The notes under the pieces were generated by a model that made no database searches, was not told the DNA's origin, and saw only the letters and a program-made list of their open reading frames with translations. Below are positions 19,930-26,952 of a DNA stretch of 34,803 bases, piece after piece. The translations under genes were made by a program, and so were the position numbers. The DNA comes from a virus: the IMG/VR virus record IMGVR_UViG_3300046791_000145, positions 1 to 34,803 of that record. One strand, 5' to 3'. The stretch's first letter is position 1, and every line of letters begins with the position of its first letter.

Positions 19930-21055
19930 ACGGACGCTGCTGCTGTCGGGGGGCGCGAGCGGCGGCGCCGGTCAGACGGGCCGCATCCACATCGACGGGC
20001 GCATGTTCCGCGATGAGCATGGCGCCGCATGGTTGTGGCGGGGCTGCACGGCCTTCACGTTGTATCTGCTGTGGCTGACGGGCGGGGCCTCGGCGGTGGA
20101 TGCCGTGCTGGCGGATTGGTTTACCGCGGCGGGCTCGAGTCCGTTTACGGTCGTGCGGGTGCTCGGGATGGTCAACTCATTCGCCCATCTCTGGCCGCAA
20201 GAACATGCCGACTACTATGACCAGTTGCAGCCTTTTGTTCGATATCTATTCTCCCGGTGGGCGGTCAGAATTGAGTTTGTCATCTTCGCAGACAGCGGGG
20301 ACATCCTCGGTAACGGGGACATCGATCCCCACGCTCAACGTGTGGCCGGCCTTATTGCTGATGAACCGAACGTCTTTATCGAAGTCGCCAACGAGCCCTC
20401 ACAGCATACCAACCTGAACGGCGGGGATCAGAAGGCGTATGAGATTTATCTCAGCCTCACGGCGCCGGGCCGAATGATTGCCACTGGGGCCTATAGCTGG
20501 GAGCAGCCGGGCGATTACCTGACGGACCATACCCCGCGTGAGGATTGGGTCCGCAAGGCCAACGACCTCAAGGACGGCTGCGAGGCGACGAACCGGCCGA
20601 CGGTGGGGGATGAGCCGATCGGGGCCGCGGAGGTCGCCATTCCCGGGAAGCGGGATAACGTGCCGTCGAAGTTCGCGCAGTATGCGGCGATTGCGGCCAT
20701 GAACGGCTCGGGCTCGACGTTCCACAGTGACAATGGGATCCTGTGCCAGCCGTTCCAGCCGGTGCAGCGCGACTGTGCGGCGGCGTTCTTTGCAGCGGCG
20801 GCATGGCCTCCCCCTGAGACGCAACTGGCGCCCTATAACCGGGGCGGGAGTGTGCCTGGCTGCCACTGGCCCTTCGGCCCCTCGATCTGTGAGCATGACG
20901 ATAGTGTCGAGGTCCGCACGTTTGCGAAGATTCTCGAGCCGCTCGCGTGGGTGTGTCAGGTCGAGACGCAGCGCACGGCGCCGACACCCTGCCCAGGATG
21001 GGCTGTGGACGCACCAGGACCGTCTATAGGCTTAACCGTATTTAAGAGAGTCTAA
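19919..21055 (+). CDS. GH5-like glycoside hydrolase
   Basis: A 378-residue protein from ATG 19919. A GTG at 19832 would overlap the zinc-ribbon frame more extensively and adds no recognisable domain. The sequence follows a clan A (GH5-like) TIM barrel: RIHIDGRMFRDEHGAAWLWRG at strand 1, VVRVLGMVNSFAHLWP at strand 2, FIEVANEPSQH at strand 4 with candidate acid/base E159 in NEP, and PTVGDEPIGAAE with a possible second Glu at 232. It has no classical signal peptide. Its presence inside a lysis block is unusual, and it could be a virion-borne depolymerase for host surface glycan or a lysis aid. The family is reasonably sure; activity is not, since the second Glu is atypically placed. Confidence 0.65.
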   Translation: MSLRRTLLLSGGASGGAGQTGRIHIDGRMFRDEHGAAWLWRGCTAFTLYLLWLTGGASAVDAVLADWFTAAGSSPFTVVRVLGMVNSFAHLWPQEHADYYDQLQPFVRYLFSRWAVRIEFVIFADSGDILGNGDIDPHAQRVAGLIADEPNVFIEVANEPSQHTNLNGGDQKAYEIYLSLTAPGRMIATGAYSWEQPGDYLTDHTPREDWVRKANDLKDGCEATNRPTVGDEPIGAAEVAIPGKRDNVPSKFAQYAAIAAMNGSGSTFHSDNGILCQPFQPVQRDCAAAFFAAAAWPPPETQLAPYNRGGSVPGCHWPFGPSICEHDDSVEVRTFAKILEPLAWVCQVETQRTAPTPCPGWAVDAPGPSIGLTVFKRV

Positions 21056-22168
21056 ATGCCCATCAAAATCCACGGCTATCCTTACGACCCGACTGTGACG
21101 GAATACGCGGACCCGTCGAAGTGGCCCACGATTTCCGCCCAAGCCCATTGGCGCCCGGGGAACAGCAACCCCGATCCCACGACGGTGCCCCAGATGCACT
21201 CGCCCTCCCTGGCGCATACGCATCTGGACATCACGGCCCCGGTGTATGGCGAGATGACAGAGAGCTTCGTGGTGCCGTTCAGCAATACGCTCTTCCAGGT
21301 CGAAGGGGCCATCACGGATTACGTGCCGCTGCGAGGGCCGCTGATCAGCCATGTCGTGTTTGACAAGCCGCTGCCGCTGGTTGGAGATCCCAACGGCGTC
21401 GTGACCATCACGGGTCACTTCACGGTGGACTTCAGCCTCTCGTGGAATGACGGGGTGTCTGGGCATACCGTGCCCAAAAAGGGCTGGTTTGCGGTCCAGG
21501 CCATTACACGGACGTATTTCAAGAATGGCGACTTTACCGATGACATCCTGATCCTGCCGTTCTTTTCGATGGTGGACCCGATGGCCCCGGAGGAGTTTCT
21601 CGCACAGGGCGGGCCGTATATCGGGACGAACAATAATCCCAACTCGCTGCTGGATATGCCCGAAGGCAAACTCGGTGGGACGGCCACGCAATACGACTAC
21701 ATCATCCCGATCCTCTCGCCCCTGACGCAGGCGGTGCCGGGGACGACACCGAAGCTGTTCGGCTACATCGTGGATCCCGATCTGCCGGACGGCGTGGGGA
21801 TGACGCGCTACGACATGGATCTGCACCATGACAGCGAAGGCATTCTGATCAACGAAGGCACGGCGCCAGCCAACAAGACCCTGATCCTGCCCTCGCCGTT
21901 CGATCCCGCGATTCTCGGGCCAGGGACGCATAAGGTGGCGGCGATCTGGCAACAGGACAGCAACGGCGGGAGACCTGGCATTCAGGCCAACGAGCAGGCC
22001 ACGTCGCTGCTGGTCGTGACGGTGAATGTCGGGAGCGCCCCACCGGACCCGACGTGGACCACGCTGGACGGCACGTTTCAACAGCAGGTGAGTCCGAATC
22101 CGAATCTCTATCGGTTCGCGCCGGCCGCGACGCCTGATGTGTGGACGACATTCGTGAAAACAACATAG
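21056..22168 (+). CDS. Beta-rich partner of the GH5-like protein
   Basis: A 370-residue protein whose ATG immediately follows the previous stop. It is Pro/Thr/Asn-rich with beta-strand pattern and several His/Asp motifs (PSLAHTHLDITAPVYGEM; RYDMDLHHDSEG). The C-terminal stretch (TSLLVVTVNVGSAP followed by PTWTTLDGTFQQQV) looks like an Ig-like or carbohydrate-binding module. There is no signal peptide or membrane helix. Tight linkage suggests it works with the GH5-like protein, perhaps as a receptor-binding or substrate-binding subunit. I do not recognise a family. Confidence 0.7.
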   Translation: MPIKIHGYPYDPTVTEYADPSKWPTISAQAHWRPGNSNPDPTTVPQMHSPSLAHTHLDITAPVYGEMTESFVVPFSNTLFQVEGAITDYVPLRGPLISHVVFDKPLPLVGDPNGVVTITGHFTVDFSLSWNDGVSGHTVPKKGWFAVQAITRTYFKNGDFTDDILILPFFSMVDPMAPEEFLAQGGPYIGTNNNPNSLLDMPEGKLGGTATQYDYIIPILSPLTQAVPGTTPKLFGYIVDPDLPDGVGMTRYDMDLHHDSEGILINEGTAPANKTLILPSPFDPAILGPGTHKVAAIWQQDSNGGRPGIQANEQATSLLVVTVNVGSAPPDPTWTTLDGTFQQQVSPNPNLYRFAPAATPDVWTTFVKTT

Positions 22169-22176
22169 GAGCCAGC

Positions 22177-22383
22177 ATGCCCGTCATTACCTTGCTGATT
22201 TACATCGTGCTCGTGGCGCTGCTCGGGTTTCTCGCGGTGTGGGTGCTGGGGAAGCTGGCGCCGGGGCATCCGGCCATGATTGACAACGTGATCTGGGTCA
22301 TTGTGGTGCTGGTGATTGTGCTGGAAGTCTTGCAAGCCTTCGGGCTGCTGGGAGCCGGGCCTGTCGTGCCGCGCCTGCGCTAG
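22177..22383 (+). CDS. Two-helix membrane protein, holin candidate
   Basis: A 68-residue protein from ATG 22177 with AGGAG (22167-22171) upstream. The in-frame ATG at 22141 lies inside the preceding gene. Two transmembrane helices are clear: about 3-24 (VITLLIYIVLVALLGFLAVW) and 36-58 (VIWVIVVLVIVLEVLQAF), joined by a short GKLAPGHPAMIDN turn. The tail is short and basic. This is a class II holin-like topology, and the gene lies downstream of an endolysin and next to another two-helix protein. Holins make the membrane hole that starts lysis. No family signature is visible beyond topology. Confidence 0.7.
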   Translation: MPVITLLIYIVLVALLGFLAVWVLGKLAPGHPAMIDNVIWVIVVLVIVLEVLQAFGLLGAGPVVPRLR

Positions 22384-22634
22384 TGGCGCTCAGCCAAAGC
22401 TCCCAGACCACGGCGGGCTGGGTCGTCTTCATCGCCGGGATTGGCATGATGGCGGCCATGATGGCCGTGGATATTGCCCAACTGATGAACTGGAATGAGG
22501 CGATGACGCCCGCCTTCGTGGGGACGTGCATCGGCCACTTTGGCGCGGTCATTACGGCCTTTGTGGGTGGCAAACTGATCCCTGAGGGCCGCGATCCGGG
22601 CACCCATACACGACAAGAGGACCCCAAACCATGA
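22383..22634 (+). CDS. Two-helix membrane protein, holin/antiholin candidate
   Basis: An 83-residue protein from GTG 22383 (TAGTG overlap). Helices are predicted at about 11-32 (AGWVVFIAGIGMMAAMMAVD) and 43-64 (TPAFVGTCIGHFGAVITAFV), followed by a charged tail (RDPGTHTRQEDP). As an adjacent pair with the previous gene, one may be holin and the other antiholin or a timing partner; the sequence does not show which. It overlaps the next gene by four bases. Confidence 0.65.
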   Translation: MALSQSSQTTAGWVVFIAGIGMMAAMMAVDIAQLMNWNEAMTPAFVGTCIGHFGAVITAFVGGKLIPEGRDPGTHTRQEDPKP

Positions 22635-22831
22635 AGAAGCACAATCCGGCCGACTTGACCGGTCGTAATCTGCGGGCGCTCAAGAAACGCGAACTGATCG
22701 CCAAAGACATGCTGATCAATCGGGCGGGGTCGCTCGACCACCGGCTGACCAATCTCAGCGATCTGGTGGATACCCTGATCCGTCGGCTGACGGCCTTAGA
22801 GGTGATTGTGACCGGCAAGGGGGCCAAATGA
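22631..22831 (+). CDS. Small basic helical protein
   Basis: A 66-residue protein in ATGA overlap on both sides. The first half is basic (NLRALKKRELIAKDMLINRA) and the second has leucine/valine heptads (LTNLSDLVDTLIRRLTALEVI), so a coiled-coil dimer is likely. It has no membrane segment and no signal peptide. It lies between membrane proteins and a secreted protein in the lysis block. Function unknown. Confidence 0.65.
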   Translation: MKKHNPADLTGRNLRALKKRELIAKDMLINRAGSLDHRLTNLSDLVDTLIRRLTALEVIVTGKGAK

Positions 22832-23193
22832 AGCGATTACTTGCGCTCATCGTCGCCGGTCTCTTCGTCGTGATGGCGGGAACCATCCAACAAGCCTGTG
22901 CCGGCCATACTCCGCCCATCCTGACGCCCACCGCTGCCGCGGCGCTCACGAACGGCCTCGGGGCGCTGTCCACCATCCTCCGGACTCAGAACGCCTCTCC
23001 TGGCATCCTCGCAGCGATTAGCGATGCCCAGGTGGCGATTGCCCAAGATGTGACGGGGCACTCGTGGGGGCAGATTACGCGGACGCTGCTGCAGGAGCTG
23101 TATAGCCAACTGCCCGTGGACGTGCTTAATCGGCCGGCGGTGTGGGCGGCGTTTGCAGCGGTGGAGATTGTGCTCGCCACGATTGGGGCGTAG
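22828..23193 (+). CDS. Secreted protein with signal peptide
   Basis: A 121-residue protein in ATGA overlap with the previous gene. The N-terminus is a classic signal peptide: basic MKR, a hydrophobic core (LLALIVAGLFVVMAGTI), and QQACAG around a likely cleavage site. The Cys could be lipidated, but the lipobox (QQAC) is poor. The mature part is Ala/Leu/Thr-rich and helical (LTNGLGALSTILRTQ; QITRTLLQELYSQLP). In a Gram-negative phage this position would suit a spanin component, though no Rz-like coiled coil is seen. It ends in a 68-base convergent overlap with the leftward gene at 23126-23416. Confidence 0.6.
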   Translation: MKRLLALIVAGLFVVMAGTIQQACAGHTPPILTPTAAAALTNGLGALSTILRTQNASPGILAAISDAQVAIAQDVTGHSWGQITRTLLQELYSQLPVDVLNRPAVWAAFAAVEIVLATIGA

Positions 23194-23416
23194 GGAGGCC
23201 CAAGAGGGCGCGGGCCGCGACGACTTCGGCGCCGTGCTCGTTGTCGAGATACCCGCAGTCCGCGCACTGGTTGGCGAGGTCCAGGTGATAGGCGAGCAGG
23301 TGCCGCAGGGCGGCTTCGAGGAGTTGCCGGTCCCGCACGGAGGCATAGAGCGCGTCATTGAACAGGCGGGCCTCGGCGCGCAGGGTCTCGAGTTCGGCGC
23401 GTTCGTCGTCAGCCAC
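23126..23416 (-). CDS. Leftward hypothetical protein with CxxC
   Basis: A 96-residue protein on the minus strand from GTG 23416, coupled (TAGTG) to the leftward gene above it. An N-terminal acidic coiled coil (ERAELETLRAEARLFNDALY) leads to a helical region (RDRQLLEAALRHLLAYHLDL), then ANQCADCGYLDNEHGAEVVA with a CxxC pair, and a Pro-rich tail. The sequence reads as a coherent small phage protein. Its 3' end overlaps the rightward secreted-protein gene by 68 bases. Function unknown. Confidence 0.65.
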   Translation of the reverse strand: MADDERAELETLRAEARLFNDALYASVRDRQLLEAALRHLLAYHLDLANQCADCGYLDNEHGAEVVAARALLGLPTPQSWRAQSPPLQTPPTPPAD

Positions 23417-23580
23417 TAGGCGGCTTCAGCCTTTCGCTTGCGGGCGACACCGGATGCCTTCCCGGCATCTCGCGCAATCTCCTTGCGGCGCTCTGGGGTG
23501 AGGGCATCCCGGCGGGCATGCCCACCTTTCCGGCCCACTTCCTCAAACACGGCCTTCCGCATCGCAGCAGTCACTTTCAT
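23416..23580 (-). CDS. KGG-like small basic DNA-binding-type protein
   Basis: A 54-residue protein from the minus-strand ATG at 23580-23578, chosen because homology starts there and a promoter-like -10 box (23588-23593) lies just upstream; an in-frame ATG further upstream (23667) would begin inside the divergent gene. The body VGRKGGHARRDALTPERRKE followed by IARDAGKASGVARKRKA matches a widespread family of tiny proteins with a GG-x-AR-x(2-3)-LTPERR-x-EIAR pattern, often in phages and near regulatory genes. High Arg/Lys content suggests nucleic-acid binding. The exact role is unknown; an early regulator is possible. Confidence 0.65.
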   Translation of the reverse strand: MKVTAAMRKAVFEEVGRKGGHARRDALTPERRKEIARDAGKASGVARKRKAEAA

Positions 23581-23587
23581 AGCCTTC

Positions 23588-23616
23588 AGCCTACCCGAAA
23601 ACGAACTTGCAATCAA
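23588..23616 (-). promoter_or_regulatory. Leftward sigma70-like promoter
   Basis: On the minus strand TTGATT (-35, 23616-23611) and TAGGCT (-10, 23593-23588) are separated by 17 bases. The -10 box ends seven bases before the ATG at 23580, so the transcript would be leaderless or nearly so. It is divergent from the rightward promoter at 23620-23648. Confidence 0.55.
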
Positions 23617-23619
23617 GTG

Positions 23620-23648
23620 TTGACAAGCCGTTTTGGACTTGCTAGTAT
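23620..23648 (+). promoter_or_regulatory. Rightward sigma70 early promoter
   Basis: TTGACA (23620-23625) and TAGTAT (23643-23648) are separated by exactly 17 bases. The start codon of the first early gene (ATG 23655) lies six bases after the -10 box, at the expected transcription start, and no ribosome site is visible. This indicates leaderless initiation. Confidence 0.8.
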
Positions 23649-23654
23649 GTCGGT

Positions 23655-23867
23655 ATGGCAAACACACTGACGGCGGCGACCTCCGATGACGTGCTCCGCA
23701 TTGCGGTGGGGCTGGACGACCTGAAGCGCCGGCTGCACGCGGAAGCCAAGGCGGGCAACTACGAGGGCGTCATGGCGATCTACGCGGCGATGCGGGGGAT
23801 TGAGTTGGACGTGATGAGCCTGACGACGCTGGCGGGGAAGCTGGCGACGGATCTGGTGATGCGATGA
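23655..23867 (+). CDS. Small early protein
   Basis: A 70-residue, helical, mostly acidic/Ala-Leu-rich protein (DVLRIAVGLDDLKRRLHAE; VMAIYAAMRGIELDVMSL). It is the first gene after the strongest promoter in the window, where phages often place host-takeover or regulatory proteins. There is no HTH or zinc motif. It overlaps the next gene by four bases. Function unknown. Confidence 0.7.
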   Translation: MANTLTAATSDDVLRIAVGLDDLKRRLHAEAKAGNYEGVMAIYAAMRGIELDVMSLTTLAGKLATDLVMR

Positions 23868-24103
23868 CGTGGCACATTGGCACCACGACGCACAACGACG
23901 GAGCCATCGCGGTGCTGGCTGACGAGGGGCGCGTGGCCCGCGTGGACAAGCACGAAGACCGTGACGCACGCGCTGCCCTGATTGCTGCGGCGCCTGACCT
24001 GTTGGCGTGCTGCAAGCGGGCGCTCCGTGAGTCTGCGCGAGTGCGTCCTGATTTTATGGAGCAGTTACTGGTCGCTATCGCCAGAGCGGAGGGCAAGTTA
24101 TGA
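23864..24103 (+). CDS. Small early protein
   Basis: A 79-residue protein in ATGA overlap on both sides. A beta-rich start (WHIGTTTHNDGAIAVLADEG) leads to a helical half with ALIAAAPDLLACCKRALRES, a pattern (AAPDLL..C..AL) typical of many small phage hypotheticals. Function unknown. Confidence 0.7.
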   Translation: MTWHIGTTTHNDGAIAVLADEGRVARVDKHEDRDARAALIAAAPDLLACCKRALRESARVRPDFMEQLLVAIARAEGKL

Positions 24104-24234
24104 CCGCGCAGTTCTGGCTCTACTTCTCGCTGGCGCTCTTGCTGCTGGCGTTTGTGTGGGGTGTGGTGGACGTGCTGGGCACTGGATTGGTGCGGGCCTA
24201 TCGGCGGTATCAGGTGCGGAAGGAGTGCAAATGA
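24100..24234 (+). CDS. Single-helix membrane protein (44 aa)
   Basis: A short frame starting at ATG 24100 in ATGA overlap and ending in ATGA overlap with the next gene. The product is one hydrophobic helix (about 5-27, with FWLYFSLALLLLAFVWGVV) followed by a basic cytoplasmic-type tail (VRAYRRYQVRKECK). Overlaps on both sides and proper topology support translation. Function unknown; early phage membrane peptides can alter host envelope or exclude other phages. Confidence 0.6.
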   Translation: MTAQFWLYFSLALLLLAFVWGVVDVLGTGLVRAYRRYQVRKECK

Positions 24235-24434
24235 GAGACGAACATCGGACCTATGGCGGGGCGCCTGCGATGCCCAGCGGCGATGGCAAGCCTCTCAAGG
24301 CGCTGCTCTGCCGGTGCGCGGATTGCGACTATACCGGCTCACTCCTCGGCTCGATTGTGCATTACCAGACGACGAGCCATCGGCTCATCTATCGGGGCTA
24401 CGTGCAAGATTTCTCACATCTCAAACACGTCTAA
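24231..24434 (+). CDS. C2H2-type zinc-finger-like protein
   Basis: A 67-residue protein from ATG 24231. The segment CRCADCDYTGSLLGSIVHYQ followed by TTSH fits a C-x2-C ... H-x5-H zinc finger, with Cys at about 29/32 and His at about 45/51. The C-terminal YRGYVQDFSHLKHV is uncharged apart from Arg/Lys/Asp. It may bind DNA or protein in the early operon. The finger is a pattern match only. Confidence 0.6.
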   Translation: MRDEHRTYGGAPAMPSGDGKPLKALLCRCADCDYTGSLLGSIVHYQTTSHRLIYRGYVQDFSHLKHV

Positions 24435-24470
24435 CGCGCCGGCCGCAGAGCGGTTGGCAAGGGAGCAGAC

Positions 24471-25106
24471 ATGACGACTTCAGAGCAGATCGGGGAACTG
24501 GCGGCGGCACTGGCGAAGGCGCAAGCGGAGATGGAAGGCGCTGCTAAAAACTCCACGAATCCCCACTTTCGGAATGCGTATCCCGATTTAGCCTCCGTGC
24601 GGGATGCCTGTGTCGGGCCGTTGAGCAAGAACGGGATTGCCGTGGTGCAGTCGCCGTCTATCTCGCTGACGGCCGAATTCGGCGCCGGGGTGACGGTGGA
24701 GACACGGCTGATTCACGGCTCTGGGCAGTGGATGGCCGGGACGTTATCGTGCCAGATGAAGGACGCCAGCCCGCAGTCGGTCGGGTCTGCAATCACCTAC
24801 TTGCGGAGGTATGCGCTGCTCTCGTTCGCTGGGATTGCCCCGACGGACGACGACGGGGAAGCCGCGCACGGTCGCCCGAAGGTCGCGCAGCCTGTGGCGA
24901 AGGCCAGCGCCCCGTCTGGTTATGACGAGTGGCTGAAGAAACTGGAAGGCGTGGCCGATGGCGGGTCCGACAAGCTCAAGGCGGCGTGGCAGAGCTCGGC
25001 GCCGGATTACCGCAAGCACTTGACGGAGACGGATAACGGCCGATGGGAAGCGCTGAAGGCGCAGTCTGCGATGGCTGATGTGAAGCTGAAGCTGGTGGCG
25101 AAGTGA
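24471..25106 (+). CDS. erf: ERF-family single-strand annealing protein
   Basis: A 211-residue protein with ribosome site AAGGGAG before ATG 24471. The N-terminal 130 residues match the ERF recombinase family: LAAALAKAQAEMEGAAKNST, then NPHFRNAYPDLASV and LSKNGIAVVQSP, the beta-strand core with TVETRLIHGSGQWMAGTL, and SVGSAITYLRRYALLSFAGI. ERF proteins coat and anneal single-stranded DNA during phage recombination and genome circularisation. The C-terminal 80 residues are a charged tail. It lies directly upstream of an exonuclease, forming a lambda Red-like pair. Confidence 0.88.
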   Translation: MTTSEQIGELAAALAKAQAEMEGAAKNSTNPHFRNAYPDLASVRDACVGPLSKNGIAVVQSPSISLTAEFGAGVTVETRLIHGSGQWMAGTLSCQMKDASPQSVGSAITYLRRYALLSFAGIAPTDDDGEAAHGRPKVAQPVAKASAPSGYDEWLKKLEGVADGGSDKLKAAWQSSAPDYRKHLTETDNGRWEALKAQSAMADVKLKLVAK

Positions 25107-25747
25107 TCGCCGCGCATCCGTTCACGGTCTGCGAGGCGGAGCAGCGGTCGCCTGAGTGGTTCCAGGCCCGCCTCGGGCGCCTGACCGGCTCACGGTCGGC
25201 GGACATGCTGGCGACGATCAAGACCGGAGAGGCCGCAGCCCGCCGTGACCTTCGGACCCAGTTGGTCGTGGAGCGGCTGACCCAGAGCGTGCAAGAGGAC
25301 GGATTCATCAATGCCGCGATGCAATGGGGGATAGACCAAGAGCCGGCCGCCTTTGCCGCCTACGAGGCGTTAACGGGCCTCATGGCGCAGCGGACAGGCT
25401 TCATCAGCCATGCATCCCTGATGGTCGGGTGCTCGCTGGACGGGCATGTGGGCGATTTCGAGGGCATCACCGAGTTCAAGGCGCCGAAGTCGGCCACGCA
25501 TCTCAAGTATCTGCGGGGGGCGATTCTGCCCATCGACTACCTGCCGCAAGTGCGGCATAACCTCTGGGTAACGGGGGCGAAGTGGGCGGATTTCATGTCC
25601 TATGATCCGCGGTTCCCGGCGCACCTCCAGACGTTTCTGGTGCGGGTGGAGGCGTCCACGTTGGACATGGCGGCATATCAGCGGGCGGTGGAAGCCTTTT
25701 TAGCTGAGGTGGATGCCGAAGTCGAAGCGGTGCGAGGGTTACGGTGA
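25103..25747 (+). CDS. YqaJ/lambda-type exonuclease
   Basis: A 214-residue protein from GTG 25103 (GTGA overlap). Motifs of the YqaJ/lambda Exo PD-(D/E)XK family are present: RSPEWFQARLGRLTGSR at 15-31, GIDQEPAAFAAYE with E80, CSLDGHVG with D113, ITEFKAPK with E124 and K126, and YLPQVRHNLWVTG with Q149. The enzyme degrades one strand of dsDNA from an end and hands 3' ssDNA to an annealing protein, here ERF. The full active-site set supports activity. Its position after ERF fits a two-component recombination system. Confidence 0.9.
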   Translation: MIAAHPFTVCEAEQRSPEWFQARLGRLTGSRSADMLATIKTGEAAARRDLRTQLVVERLTQSVQEDGFINAAMQWGIDQEPAAFAAYEALTGLMAQRTGFISHASLMVGCSLDGHVGDFEGITEFKAPKSATHLKYLRGAILPIDYLPQVRHNLWVTGAKWADFMSYDPRFPAHLQTFLVRVEASTLDMAAYQRAVEAFLAEVDAEVEAVRGLR

Positions 25748-26160
25748 TTCCGGTGTTTCATGGCGTGGTGGAGAAGGGCGTGTTGGTGCTCGAGCCGCGG
25801 GAGCGGTATCAACGCTCTGGCTGGCTCAAGTCACTGGAAGGGCAGCCGGTGGACGTGACGGTGAAGCGTCACTACAACAAGCGCAGCGACAAGCAGAACC
25901 GGCTGTGGTGGGGCATCATCGTGCCGCTGATTGCGCAAGAGACCGGCTATGACAAGCACGAACATGAAGCGGTGCATTACGCCTTGGTCGCTAAGTGCTT
26001 CGGGGTGATTCAGGATGAACGGCTCGGGGAACTGCCCAAGGTCCGCAGCTCGCAGATGACGACGGCACAGTTTACGGAACTAATCGAATGGGCCGTGCGG
26101 TGGGCCGCTACCGAGTTTGGGATGAACATCCCGTTACCGGGTGACATGGAGGCTGCGTGA
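25744..26160 (+). CDS. NinB-like recombination protein
   Basis: A 138-residue protein from GTG 25744 (GTGA overlap). It follows the NinB/YbcN (lambda Orf) family: basic KRHYNKRSDKQNRLWWGIIV, QETGYDKHEHEAVHYALV, and a C-terminal SSQMTTAQFTELIEWAVRWA ending in INIPLPGD. Family members bind SSB and ssDNA and help mediate recombination. It completes a recombination module with ERF and exonuclease and overlaps an HNH nuclease gene by four bases. Confidence 0.8.
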   Translation: MIPVFHGVVEKGVLVLEPRERYQRSGWLKSLEGQPVDVTVKRHYNKRSDKQNRLWWGIIVPLIAQETGYDKHEHEAVHYALVAKCFGVIQDERLGELPKVRSSQMTTAQFTELIEWAVRWAATEFGMNIPLPGDMEAA

Positions 26161-26489
26161 AATTCCCGAAGCCTTCCCCCACGCGGGACCGCATTGACCA
26201 GAAGCGGGATCAGGACAAGAAGCTGCGAGACGCCATTGTGGCGGTCTGGGCGCGGGATGGCTCGACGTGTCGGGCGTGTGGCCGGCGGGTGCGGCGGAGC
26301 AATAGCGGGGTGGCGCAAGCGGGGCATGTGCATCATGTGGTCAAACGGTCACAATCGAAGAGCCTGCGGAGTAACCCGGATAACCTGCTGCTCTTGTGCT
26401 CAACCTGCCACGCAGATGTCCATACGTATGACCTCGTGATTGCCGGCACGGTGGGGGCGTTTACCTTTAAGAAAGCGAGGCGGCAGTGA
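26157..26489 (+). CDS. HNH endonuclease
   Basis: A 110-residue protein from GTG 26157 (GTGA overlap). A basic N-terminus is followed by a complete HNH domain: zinc Cys C38/C41 in CRACG, GHVHHVVKRS with the catalytic His pair at 59-60, N76 in NPDNLLLLCSTCH, and C81/C84 plus H89. It acts as a metal-dependent DNA nuclease. Unlike the NUMOD3 enzyme at 7170-7775, it has no DNA-binding repeats and normal local base use, and it belongs to the recombination operon, so a role in branched-DNA or packaging-intermediate processing is more likely than homing. Confidence 0.82.
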   Translation: MKFPKPSPTRDRIDQKRDQDKKLRDAIVAVWARDGSTCRACGRRVRRSNSGVAQAGHVHHVVKRSQSKSLRSNPDNLLLLCSTCHADVHTYDLVIAGTVGAFTFKKARRQ

Positions 26490-26683
26490 CTGTCAGATAT
26501 TCCGTGACCTTTGAGTTTGACCTGCGGGCACCGTTAACGCACACAGGCACGGTTGTAGCCGCTAGTGCCGCCACATGCTTCGCTCGGGCCGTGCGGGAGG
26601 CCCAGAAGGCCGCGAAGCCCGTGGCGTGGACCTCGGTGGTCTGCGTGCTTCTAGATCGGGCAGATACGCGAGCGGCGGCATGA
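26486..26683 (+). CDS. Small early hypothetical protein
   Basis: A 65-residue protein from GTG 26486 (GTGA overlap). It has two beta strands (YSVTFEFDLRAP; GTVVAASAATCFARAV), one helix (REAQKAAKPVAW), then a hydrophobic strand (SVVCVLLDR). This beta-beta-alpha-beta order resembles a small RHH- or ferredoxin-like fold but no family is recognised. It is coupled to neighbours on both sides. Confidence 0.6.
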   Translation: MTVRYSVTFEFDLRAPLTHTGTVVAASAATCFARAVREAQKAAKPVAWTSVVCVLLDRADTRAAA

Positions 26684-26952
26684 TGGCCTTCCTGAGCCGC
26701 CTGTTCCCCTCCCGTTCGTCCTACGTGTCTGAGGCGTGGCTGGATGCCTTAGCGAACCGGGGGAGCACGGAGGGGTGGACGGAGGCGCCGCGGATCGACT
26801 GGCAGGCCAACACGTATACCGGGCCTAGAACGCGCCAGGATGCCCCACAGGAGCCGTTGACGATGGTTTCGACCGCGAGGCCGGATGAATGTCTAGTCTT
26901 CACTGATGGGGCGGCTTACAAGCGGGAGGGGGGAGAGTGGACACGGCTATGA
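26680..26952 (+). CDS. Small early hypothetical protein
   Basis: A 90-residue protein from ATG 26680 (ATGA overlap); upstream in-frame starts lie within the previous gene. It has an aromatic, basic N-terminus (MAFLSRLFPSRSSYVSEAWL), a loop rich in Thr/Arg/Pro, and a C-terminal beta-like segment (DECLVFTDGAAYKREGGEW). No family, membrane helix or catalytic motif is evident. Confidence 0.6.
   Translation: MMAFLSRLFPSRSSYVSEAWLDALANRGSTEGWTEAPRIDWQANTYTGPRTRQDAPQEPLTMVSTARPDECLVFTDGAAYKREGGEWTRL

Noticed and set aside
26157-26489. Homing role for the second HNH gene
   Set aside because: It lacks NUMOD repeats, has local base composition and is tightly coupled in a recombination operon.
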